From Mycolicibacter terrae (GTDB taxonomy: Bacteria; Actinomycetota; Actinomycetes; Mycobacteriales; Mycobacteriaceae), in contig NZ_AP022564.1 in the NCBI RefSeq assembly GCF_010727125.1, forward strand, positions 2,232,001 through 2,296,000: a stretch of DNA of 64,000 bases. The letters run 5' to 3'. This document shows positions 57,764 through 64,000 of the stretch, piece by piece (within the stretch, counting starts at the first letter, position 1; each line of letters starts with the position of its first letter). The position numbers and the translations under genes are program-made. The notes below the pieces were generated by a model. That model had not been told where the DNA came from, did not search any database, and saw only the letters and a program-made list of their open reading frames with translations.

Positions 57764-58390
57764 TTACCCCGCGACGCCACGAAACGCCGCCCGGTAGGCA
57801 TCAGCGAGGCTGCCCACGTACTGGTCGGTCAGCCGCTCATCATGCTGGCGTTTGATCCACGACGGGTGCTCGGTGAACAACAACTCCGGCCCTCGCCCGT
57901 CGACTGCCGCAAGGGCCAGAGGCTGGCACGGGCGTTGCAGTTTCTGCGCCTTCAGACCGTACATCCGCTCCAGTGCCACCTTGGCGTCTTGGCCGAGCCC
58001 GATGACCACCCGCGGCTGAACGATCTTCAACTCGAGGCTCAGGTAGGGGCTGCAATTGCTGACCCAGTCCGGCAGCGACTCACGATTCTGTGGCGGGTGG
58101 CAGTGAACGACGTTGGTGATGAAGACATCCCGCTTTTCGAGACCGGCCCGCACGAAGCTCTCGTCGAGCAGGCATCCCGAACCGCCGGTGAACGGTATCT
58201 GCGATTCCATACACAGCTTGCCGCACAGGCTCTGACCGACCAATGCCACCGGCGAGTCCACCGCTCCATAGCCGGGCGCCGATTCCGTCTCACCGGCAAT
58301 ATTCAATCCTGGGCAGAGCCGGCAGACCTTGATGGTCGCGGCCAGAACGGCCATATGCCTGCGTCGGTCGTCAACACCGGGTGTGCTCAT
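57764..58390 (-). CDS. Fe-S uracil-DNA glycosylase family protein
   Basis: This 208-residue protein belongs to the family 4/5 UDG superfamily. Cluster cysteines are in CRLCPGLNIAGE, NVVHCHPPQNRES and SNCSPYL. Active-site blocks are LVGQSLCGKLCMESQIPFTGG, ITNVVHCHPPQNR and the C-terminal LLFTEHPSWIKR. It removes uracil from DNA in known cases. It is divergent from the TspO gene, 66 bp away. Confidence 0.9.
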   Translation of the reverse strand: MSTPGVDDRRRHMAVLAATIKVCRLCPGLNIAGETESAPGYGAVDSPVALVGQSLCGKLCMESQIPFTGGSGCLLDESFVRAGLEKRDVFITNVVHCHPPQNRESLPDWVSNCSPYLSLELKIVQPRVVIGLGQDAKVALERMYGLKAQKLQRPCQPLALAAVDGRGPELLFTEHPSWIKRQHDERLTDQYVGSLADAYRAAFRGVAG

Positions 58391-58456
58391 GCCGGCAGCA
58401 TATGGCGAAGGACCGACGGCCGCTCATGCCAAGAAGATTCGGTTTAGTGTGGCGTG

Positions 58457-58957
58457 ATGGGTTCGATCTCGCCGAAAACACAGCAGCCGAGTTCTCAGCA
58501 CTTGGCCGCGTTCCTGGTCTCGCTCGTCGTGGTCATCATCGTCGCGACCCTCGGCGGGATCGCCTCCGCCGGCGCCGCAGGAGAGTACGGAAATCTCGCC
58601 CAACCCGGCTGGGCACCACCGAGCTACCTGTTCGGACCGGTGTGGAGCGCCCTCTACCTGCTCATGGCGGTCGCGGCCTGGCTCGTCTGGCGGGTGAACC
58701 CGCGGTGGCGAAACCCCGCCATCATCGCCTACGGGGTACAGCTCGTCTTGAACCTGCTCTGGTCACCGCTGTTCTTCGGACTCGGCTGGCGGGGTCTCGC
58801 CCTTATCGACATCGTGCTACTGGACGTCGCCGTGGCAGTCACCATCACATTGTTCTGGAAGATTCGCCGCCCGGCGGCCGTGATGCTGCTGCCGTACTTC
58901 GCCTGGATCCTGTTCGCGACCGCCCTGAACTACTCCGTCTGGGCGCTGAACAGCTGA
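58457..58957 (+). CDS. tspO: TspO/MBR family tryptophan-rich sensory protein
   Basis: This 166-residue protein has five membrane helices. Family motifs are QPGWAPPSYLFGPVWSALY, VLNLLWSPLFFGLGW and YFAWILFATALNYSVWALN. TspO proteins bind tetrapyrroles and cholesterol-like ligands. The ATG at 58457 is preceded directly by an in-frame GTG; either may start. The last stop is 26 bp from the convergent oxygenase gene. Confidence 0.93.
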   Translation: MGSISPKTQQPSSQHLAAFLVSLVVVIIVATLGGIASAGAAGEYGNLAQPGWAPPSYLFGPVWSALYLLMAVAAWLVWRVNPRWRNPAIIAYGVQLVLNLLWSPLFFGLGWRGLALIDIVLLDVAVAVTITLFWKIRRPAAVMLLPYFAWILFATALNYSVWALNS

Positions 58958-58982
58958 GGCGGGTGGCCTGCCACCGGCCGGC

Positions 58983-59984
58983 TCAGTCGACGTTCGGGCA
59001 GTAGAAGTGCGGGCTGTCGCGGTACTCAACCGGCGGCAGGTTACGCGCCGGGGTCTGCACCAGGGGTGCATCCACCGGAAGCCGGCCCGAGGCACGGTCC
59101 AACGCCGAACGCTTGCGCGGATGCATCAAGGCGCGCTTGGGACCGTACTTGGACACCAATGTGATCGCCTTGCACAGATACCCGTGCAACCGCTCCTGGC
59201 GCGCCGACCAGGTGTAGCCCATGAGTTCGCGCACCGGCGGGTCATAGAGGGCCACCGTCATGAAGGTCAGGAAGCGCTGCATGACCTTGAGGTTCAGCGC
59301 CCACAACCGATCCGGAATCCATTCCAGTGAAGGGTGTTTGGGCATGGTCGACAGGTCCATGACCTCACGGGCCGCCCAGGTGTTCTCCAAGACGTTGCGG
59401 CACATGTGATCCCAGTACTCCTGGAAATCTTCCCAGGTTTTGGGCACCGGCCGCATGCTCATGCCGTACATGCGATACCACGTGATGTGCTCGTCGAAGA
59501 GTTGGCGCTTGTCGTCCTCGGTCAGTCCGCCGGCGAACTTCTCGGCGGCCAGCAGGGTCGACTTGAAAAACGTCGCGTGCGCCCAGTAGAAGACCTCGGG
59601 GTTCAGCGCGCTGTAGCGGCGCCCCTGGTCGTCGACGCCGTTGAGTCCGATGTGGTAATCGCGGACCTCGGCGCCGGTCTGCGGGGCGCGGTAGCCGTCG
59701 AACACCACGCCACCGATGGGGTAGATCGACCGCATCAGCCGCGGGATCCGCTCCATGAAGAAGATCGAGTGATCTTTGACCGCGGCGCCCAGCTGCGGGT
59801 GCATGTTCTGCATCGAGCCCGCCCAGGTCCCCTGGAACAGCCCCGTCCACTGCCCGAAGTACTTCCAGGTCAACGAGTCGGGCCCCAGCGGTACCGCGTC
59901 ATAACCACCGGTGCTCACCGGACAGCCCGAGGCCATCTCCGCATCGCTGGCCGCCGGGCAGTTATCCGCCATTTCCTGAGTCAC
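58983..59984 (-). CDS. MpaB/latex-clearing-type haem oxygenase (DUF2236)
   Basis: The 333-residue protein starts at GTG 59984, with GGGAG 9 bases upstream; an upstream ATG at 60050 extends it by 22 residues but would cover the palindrome. Landmarks are MRSIYPIGGVVFDGYR, ALNPEVFYWAHATFFKS (candidate haem His) and YRMYGMSMRPVPKTW. MpaB-type proteins are b-type haem oxygenases of mycophenolic acid or rubber degradation. The substrate is unknown. Confidence 0.88.
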   Translation of the reverse strand: MTQEMADNCPAASDAEMASGCPVSTGGYDAVPLGPDSLTWKYFGQWTGLFQGTWAGSMQNMHPQLGAAVKDHSIFFMERIPRLMRSIYPIGGVVFDGYRAPQTGAEVRDYHIGLNGVDDQGRRYSALNPEVFYWAHATFFKSTLLAAEKFAGGLTEDDKRQLFDEHITWYRMYGMSMRPVPKTWEDFQEYWDHMCRNVLENTWAAREVMDLSTMPKHPSLEWIPDRLWALNLKVMQRFLTFMTVALYDPPVRELMGYTWSARQERLHGYLCKAITLVSKYGPKRALMHPRKRSALDRASGRLPVDAPLVQTPARNLPPVEYRDSPHFYCPNVD

Positions 59985-60020
59985 GAGCACGCACTCCCAG
60001 TCACTGTTGGGCGTCTTTGG

Positions 60021-60034
60021 ACAACATGCGTTGT
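60021..60034. promoter_or_regulatory. ACAAC-N4-GTTGT palindrome upstream of the oxygenase gene
   Basis: ACAAC at 60021-60025 and GTTGT at 60030-60034 form a perfect TetR-type half-site pair. It lies 37 bp before the GTG start of the MpaB-type gene, near its promoter region. The 346-bp gap 59985-60330 separates this gene from the + strand nitroreductase family gene and has no other supported gene; a 102-codon + strand frame inside it has no family pattern. Confidence 0.45.
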
Positions 60035-60330
60035 CAGTATGGGACAGCATAGGAGCAGCGCCCGGTTTCGGTCAACGGTGGGGCGGTCGGTCCGGCGCGT
60101 CCGGCCACGGCCGGCCCAACGGCGAACGGGCCTTCGCTCAGGCGCAGCAGCTCGGGTCGAGCACCCGGCACAGCGTCATCAACGCGTCCCTACGCGAACT
60201 TGGCGGTACGTCGTCGGCGGGTCCGGTGGCCATGGGTGCGCAGCACACCGCCCGTGACTGGGAATGCCAGGTGCCACGGGGCTGTTGGCTGTCGATGTTG
60301 CACGACACCAGTTGAGAGGTTGGAAAAGTC

Positions 60331-60846
60331 ATGCCGGATGAGAGTCCTTCCGCGGAGTACCGGTGGGCGCCGCCCGACCTGGACGAACTTAAGAAGTCGG
60401 CCGTGGGTGATGCACCGTCGTCGACGGCGATCAACGACGACACGATCCAACAATTCCGAGCCAACAACGGTGCGATCGTCCAAGGGTTGTTCGCCGGTAT
60501 GCGTGGGCTGTTACTGCACACGGTGGGGGCGAAATCAGGAGCACCCCGAGTGACGCCTCTCTACCGCTTTGATTTCGAGGAACGGTGGCATGTCGTCGGC
60601 GCGGACGGGGGAAGCCCGAAAGCGCCTGCCTGGGTACATAACCTGCGAGCGGTGACACAGGCGTGCGTCGAGGTCGGCTCAAACACCGGCACCGGTACGA
60701 CCATCCACGAGGTGCGGGTACGTGAGCTGTCCGAGCCGGAACGGCGTCGCGTCTGGAACGCGTTACGGCAGGAAATTCCTCATGTCGATCGCTTCCAAGC
60801 CAATACCAAACGCGTGATACCGATATTCGAGCTTTCCCGAGCATGA
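60331..60846 (+). CDS. Deazaflavin-dependent nitroreductase family protein
   Basis: The 171-residue protein starts at ATG 60331, with GAGAGG upstream. The DDN-like fold is in VGAKSGAPRVTPLYRF, GGSPKAPAWVHNLRA and a C-terminal EIPHVDRFQANTKRVIPIF. The first 50 residues are unrelated to the other family member and hydrophilic. An F420-dependent oxidoreductase role is likely. The stop is 4 bp before decayed mobile DNA begins. Confidence 0.85.
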   Translation: MPDESPSAEYRWAPPDLDELKKSAVGDAPSSTAINDDTIQQFRANNGAIVQGLFAGMRGLLLHTVGAKSGAPRVTPLYRFDFEERWHVVGADGGSPKAPAWVHNLRAVTQACVEVGSNTGTGTTIHEVRVRELSEPERRRVWNALRQEIPHVDRFQANTKRVIPIFELSRA

Positions 60847-60880
60847 TCGCCACGGCGAACGGGAACGTGATGCGATGTCG

Positions 60881-60950
60881 CAGGACTTCGGTGACAGTTG
60901 GTGTGTCAGGACATTGGTGACAGTTGGTGTGTCAGGACTTCGGTGACGCT
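60881..60950. repeat. 26-bp tandem repeats at an IS481-type end
   Basis: The unit CAGGACTTCGGTGACAGTTGGTGTGT occupies 60881-60906, 60907-60932 (two substitutions) and 60933-60950 (partial). Such repeats resemble the terminal region of mycobacterial IS481-family elements. They mark the left end of the transposase remnant. Confidence 0.7.
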
Positions 60951-61790
60951 TATCGGTCTTGGCGCGGGCCGCGAGATCTTCCGTTGCCGACGTATCTGAC
61001 CCCCGGCTTGGCCGGGTGTGCTCGATGAGGACTTCGCCGTCAAGGTCGGCCACGGAGATCTTGTCGCCGTCGATGAGGACCAAGACCTGTCTAAAGCCGC
61101 GCCGGTCGTCGATTTGATAGGTGACCCCTGCCAGCCTGAGTCCGCCGGCGCTGGTCAGCGTCGCGACGTGGGTGCCGGCCGGTAAGTCCTTGGGCGCTGG
61201 TGCTGGTTGGAATTGCTTTGCTGCGGGTTGGAGGAAGAAGGGCGATCGGGCTTAGGGTGAGGCGCTTCGGCTTTCGAGGTGGCTACCCATGCCGCCCGCG
61301 CGCGTGACACGACCAGGCAGCCCCGAGGGGGCGTTCGTTGTTGTACATGTCATCGAAGGCGTCGGCCTGGGCCTGCAGTTCGGCCAGTGTGCTGATCAGC
61401 GGTTGTTTATCCAAGTAGCGGAACAAGGTCTGATGGAAGCGTTTGTTTTTGCGCCGTGTGGTCGGCTTGTACGGCTTTCCGGTGATCGCCTGGGTCCCCA
61501 GGCGCGAGAGTTGTTTGACGAGGCGGCCCTGGTATCCACGCCGTGAGGGATTCAGTGCAATTCCGTTGTCGGACAACAGTCGTTGGGGCACTCCGCGGGC
61601 GGCAACGGCTTTGTCGAACACTGCGATCGCCGCCTCAGTTGTCTCACCCCAGGCCACCTTGGAAGCGACGGCGTAGCGGGAATGGTCGTCGATGAGCTGG
61701 AAGATCACACACTCTCGTCCACCAGTGAGCACGTACCCGGCCATTCCAAATCGGCACGCGCTGCCGAGGCGCTTAATGACCGTCACCTCA
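60951..61790 (-). pseudogene. Broken IS481-family transposase
   Basis: Homology runs from about 61790 leftward. The integrase core is seen as LIDDHSRYAVASKVAWGETT, LLSDNGIALNPSRRGYQG and ITGKPYKPTTRRKNKRFHQ. The catalytic Asp before YVLTGG is replaced (FGMAGYVL for the usual IDATEYVL), and the catalytic Glu is Lys in KNKRFHQ. After NNERP the reading frame shifts, but the usual C-terminus (DLPAGTHVATLTSAGGLRL, LIDGDKISVADLDGEV) continues in another frame. The N-terminal third is missing. It cannot transpose. Confidence 0.88.
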
Positions 61791-61819
61791 ACTCGCGATC
61801 GCCAGATTCCCGGCGACTG

Positions 61820-61839
61820 CCCCAGCCAACAGGCTGGGG
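61820..61839. terminator. Perfect 8-bp GC hairpin
   Basis: CCCCAGCC at 61820-61827 pairs with GGCTGGGG at 61832-61839 around AACA. It begins 9 bp after the stop of the gene ending at 61848 and could terminate it, reading leftward. Confidence 0.45.
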
Positions 61840-61847
61840 GCGGTCCT

Positions 61848-62315
61848 CTACTGAGATCCCCCGGCGGAGGTGCCCGCTATTGCGTCAAGTACCCGATCGA
61901 TGAACCGGTCGGCGTGACCACGAAGGCTGTCATTCGTGTATTGGGTCGTGTCGACATCAATCGGATTCCCCGATGCAAAGCGCACCATCACTGCGCGCCG
62001 ATACGTTCGCTGTCCGAAAGTATCCGCCGAACCACAGACGTTGACATCGACCCCAGTGACCTGGCTCAGCGGCCGGATCAGCGCATCCAGATTCTGCTCC
62101 TCCGCAGCGTCCGCGATGTAGTCCAGCTGTCCGATCGCGTACCCGTCGATCCACACAAGACGGCGCTGCTGATCTGGCAGCGTCTCGCGGGCGAAGCCTT
62201 CAACGGGCCATCGCCTAACCAGCTCGCCGATCTGCTCAACCACGATCCTGGGCGGCCGCGACCAGTCTGGGAATACGTCCCTGGCTATCTGCCGGAGCTG
62301 TTCTTCGTTCGTCAT
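61848..62315 (-). CDS. Orphan protein of unknown function in mobile region
   Basis: This 155-residue protein starts at ATG 62315 (MTNEEQLRQIARDVFPDWSR). It is soluble, mixed alpha/beta, with WIDGYAIGQLDYIADAAEEQ and VDVNVCGSADTFGQRTYRRA. I recognise no family. There is no good ribosome site; its ATG overlaps the end of an upstream remnant frame (ATGA). It lies between an IS481 relic and tRNA-Pro, so horizontal origin is likely. Confidence 0.55.
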   Translation of the reverse strand: MTNEEQLRQIARDVFPDWSRPPRIVVEQIGELVRRWPVEGFARETLPDQQRRLVWIDGYAIGQLDYIADAAEEQNLDALIRPLSQVTGVDVNVCGSADTFGQRTYRRAVMVRFASGNPIDVDTTQYTNDSLRGHADRFIDRVLDAIAGTSAGGSQ

Positions 62316-62497
62316 GGACGACAAATTAACCCGCAATGCTCCCGCTCGCAGTCCGCCACGCAGCCCCGGGATATGCACCGGTGCAGACGGTGCATCTCGT
62401 CGTTCCACTGAGTTTCGGGCTTGAAGTGGACCAATGCGTTCCGCAGGCCGATGAGGGACTGGGCATCTTGGTATGGGCGCCGTGTCCCGGTGTTTCG
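62312..62497 (-). pseudogene. Remnant of an unidentified protein gene
   Basis: An open frame of about 60 codons without a clear start reads RPYQDAQSLIGLRNALVHFK, then PETQWNDEMHRLHR. The pattern SLIxLRNALVHFKPE looks like real protein sequence, not random translation. It begins after a TAA at 62498-62500 and stops in the ATGA that starts the orphan gene. No promoter or full domain is present. It could be a broken gene or a short real one. Confidence 0.35.
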
Positions 62498-62604
62498 TTA
62501 TGACTGGCACACACCGGCAGCACAGCTCCGGTGGGCGTACAAAAGGGCGTACGTCGGAGACTTTCAACGCCATGCATGGCGCAAAAAACGCCTCTGACCT
62601 GCTG

Positions 62605-62678
62605 TCGGGCTGACAGGATTTGAACCTGCGACCACTTGACCCCCAGTCAAGTGCGCTACCAAACTGCGCCACAGCCCG
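62605..62678 (-). tRNA. tRNA-Pro (anticodon GGG)
   Basis: The minus strand gives a 74-base cloverleaf. Acceptor stem CGGGCTG pairs with CAGCCCG, with discriminator A at 62605. The D arm region is GGCGCAGTTTGGTAGCGC. The anticodon loop is CTGGGGG, giving anticodon GGG at 62642-62644. The T arm is CGCAGGTTCAAATCCTGTC. CCA is not encoded. Mobile DNA lies on the 3' side, a common integration target. Confidence 0.97.
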
Positions 62679-62839
62679 CCGCCGCCGGACAAGCCCGGCA
62701 GCAGGTCGAAAGCCTACCGCAAGCACCCGGACGCTCCGAAACCCGCGTGAGGGCCGCCGGCCGCCGGGCACGAGAGGCTAGGCTCGGCCACGCGAGCGTG
62801 CCCCCCTCGGCACCGCCACAACCCCAGGAACCGCGACTG

Positions 62840-64000
62840 ATGCAGATCCCCTTTGTCGAAGCCCTGCTCGGCATGGCCGATCGCCGCCCGGAGCCGATGC
62901 ACATCCCCGGGACCACCGAAGACGCCGTCACCGACGACGTCGTCGACGCCGTCGACATCGGCGACGCCATGCTGCTGCTGCAGAAGATGGAGAACCGGCT
63001 GGTCCGGCACGCCTTGCGTAAGCCGGACGTGCTGAGCGCCGAGCAGCTGCGTCGGCTTCGCTACCTGCTCAATTTCGCCCGGCTCGATGACTTCGAGCCC
63101 GGCGCGGCCGGACCGGGCGGCACCCGCGGACGCGGCGATGTCTCCGTAGGCGCGGAGCTGGCCCCCTGGCGGGCCCGGGTGGCCGACGCCCTCTACGGCC
63201 CGTTGCGCGAGGAACGCGACCCGGTGATCGCGCTGATCGCGGCCCGCGACGCCCTGGGTGGGCTGGCCGCCGGCCAGGACGAGCAGCGCAGCCTGCTGGT
63301 CGAACATCACGGCAATGACTTCTCGCGATCCGAGCTCGACGCCGAGGTGGGCCACAAGAAGCTGGTCACCGTCCTCGGCGGGGGCGGCGGCGCGGGATTC
63401 GTCTATATCGGCGGCATGCAGGCGCTGCTGGAGGCCGGACCCATCCCGGACTACCTGATCGGCTCGTCGTTCGGGTCGGTGCTGGGCTCGGTGGTCAGCC
63501 GCGCGCTACCGGTCCCCATCGAGGAATACGTCGCCTGGGCCAAGACGGTGTCCTATCGCGCCATCCTGGGGCCCGAGCGGTTGCGCCGCCGCCACGGCCT
63601 GACCGGAGTGTTCTCCCTGAACTTCGACCAGTTCGCCGACGCCATGTTCCGCCGCGAGGACGGCGAGCCGATGCGCATGTCGGATCTGGCCATCCCCTTC
63701 GATGCGGTGGTGGCCGGGGTGCGCCGGCAGCCCTTCGCGGCGCTGCCCTCCCGGTACCGCAATCAGCGGCTCGCCGCGCTGCAGCTGCGGTCCTTCCCGT
63801 ATCTGTCGATCGGGCTCGGCCCGCAGATCGCCACCCGCCTGTGGCAGACGGCCGCCTTCATCGACCCGCGGGTGGTCACCCCGCTGATCGTCGCCGGCGA
63901 CAATCCCGACCGCGACATCAACGTCGTCGACGCGGCGTCATTCTCCTCGGCGATCCCCGGCGTGCTGCACCACGAGACCAAAGACCCCAAGATGCGGCCG
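62840..64000 (+). CDS. Patatin-like phospholipase (3' end outside window)
   Basis: ATG 62840 follows AGGAA. At least 387 codons are open to the window end. Residues about 1-175 are a helical N-terminal extension (MQIPFVEALLGMADRRPEPM). The patatin domain begins at about 180: VTVLGGGGGAGFVYIGGMQA is the oxyanion-hole region and S210 in GSSFGS is the nucleophile. The catalytic Asp should lie beyond the end. It hydrolyses acyl ester bonds of lipids in known cases. It reads away from the tRNA gene. Confidence 0.92.
   Translation, partial: MQIPFVEALLGMADRRPEPMHIPGTTEDAVTDDVVDAVDIGDAMLLLQKMENRLVRHALRKPDVLSAEQLRRLRYLLNFARLDDFEPGAAGPGGTRGRGDVSVGAELAPWRARVADALYGPLREERDPVIALIAARDALGGLAAGQDEQRSLLVEHHGNDFSRSELDAEVGHKKLVTVLGGGGGAGFVYIGGMQALLEAGPIPDYLIGSSFGSVLGSVVSRALPVPIEEYVAWAKTVSYRAILGPERLRRRHGLTGVFSLNFDQFADAMFRREDGEPMRMSDLAIPFDAVVAGVRRQPFAALPSRYRNQRLAALQLRSFPYLSIGLGPQIATRLWQTAAFIDPRVVTPLIVAGDNPDRDINVVDAASFSSAIPGVLHHETKDPKMRP

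Noticed and set aside
60007..60315. 102-codon plus-strand frame before the nitroreductase gene
   Set aside because: It has no recognisable protein pattern and overlaps the palindrome and promoter region of the oxygenase gene.
60881..60950. Short direct repeats as a possible CRISPR array
   Set aside because: Units are contiguous, with no spacers, and border an IS481 remnant.
60851..62604. A complete genomic island integrated at tRNA-Pro
   Set aside because: No integrase gene and no second copy of the tRNA 3' end were seen in the window, so only a decayed patch is supported.
62316..62771. In-frame extension of the orphan gene reading AQFGSALDWGSSGRRFKS
   Set aside because: This peptide is a known artefact of translating a tRNA gene; here it is tRNA-Pro. 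The orphan gene starts at 62315 instead.

Overview
The window is about 64 kb of GC-rich chromosome from a mycobacterium. The evidence is a complete ESX-5 type VII secretion locus with PE, PPE and Esx substrates, together with SecA2, GarA, a Rv1819c-type (BacA) transporter, MgtC and PE/PPE-linked genes. ESX-5 is known from slow-growing mycobacteria, so a slow-growing non-tuberculous species is likely; I cannot name it from the sequence alone. From gcvP to eccB5 the gene order matches, in reverse orientation, the order I know from M. tuberculosis (Rv1832 back to Rv1782). Some genes usually found there are missing: ilvG beside secA2, and cyp143, its ferredoxin and several PE/PPE genes inside ESX-5.

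Layout. 1-1770: a divergent pair of exported proteins rich in short hydrophobic repeats, separated by a very long hairpin. 1808-9471: glycine cleavage and its neighbours, namely gcvP behind a tandem glycine riboswitch, two MerR-type regulators, a bifunctional-nuclease family protein, the FHA regulator garA, gcvH, two DUF881 membrane proteins and sbp. 10480-15535: pgsA2, secA2 and the divergent BacA-like ABC transporter. 15636-20774: a flavoprotein, a trypsin-like protease translationally coupled to a VOC protein, a LysM-lectin, a sterol-desaturase-type hydroxylase and MgtC.

20796-42737 is the ESX-5 region, all on the minus strand. The core is eccB5-eccC5, then PE-esxM-esxN-espG5, then eccD5-mycP5-eccE5-eccA5 with 4 to 23 bp overlaps. 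Downstream is a second cassette, PE-esxM-esxN-PPE-PPE-PPE, plus a separate PPE gene. The two esxM-esxN pairs lie in blocks of about 607 bp that are almost identical, so one pair arose by recent duplication or gene conversion. The leader of the second PE operon and the leader of the separate PPE gene share a conserved non-coding element.

43203-60846 is a mixed housekeeping and accessory region. It holds two paralogous fusions of a cytochrome b-type membrane domain to a sulfite-oxidase-type molybdopterin domain, cell-envelope proteins (NlpC/P60-like, M15-like, DUF732), a methyltransferase, a RecB/RNase H-like nuclease, a poxvirus-type topoisomerase IB, malic enzyme, two deazaflavin-type nitroreductase family proteins, an Fe-S uracil-DNA glycosylase, TspO and an MpaB-type oxygenase. 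60851-62604 is a decayed mobile region: an IS481-family transposase with frameshift and lost catalytic residues, short tandem repeats, an orphan gene and a gene remnant, ending at tRNA-Pro(GGG). The window ends inside a patatin-like phospholipase gene.

All coordinates come from reading the sequence. Family names come from motif recognition, not from a database search. The best leads for something undescribed are the shared PE/PPE leader element, the 21-bp-phased direct repeat before the ESX-5 PE gene, the long hairpins, and the membrane cytochrome-molybdopterin fusions.
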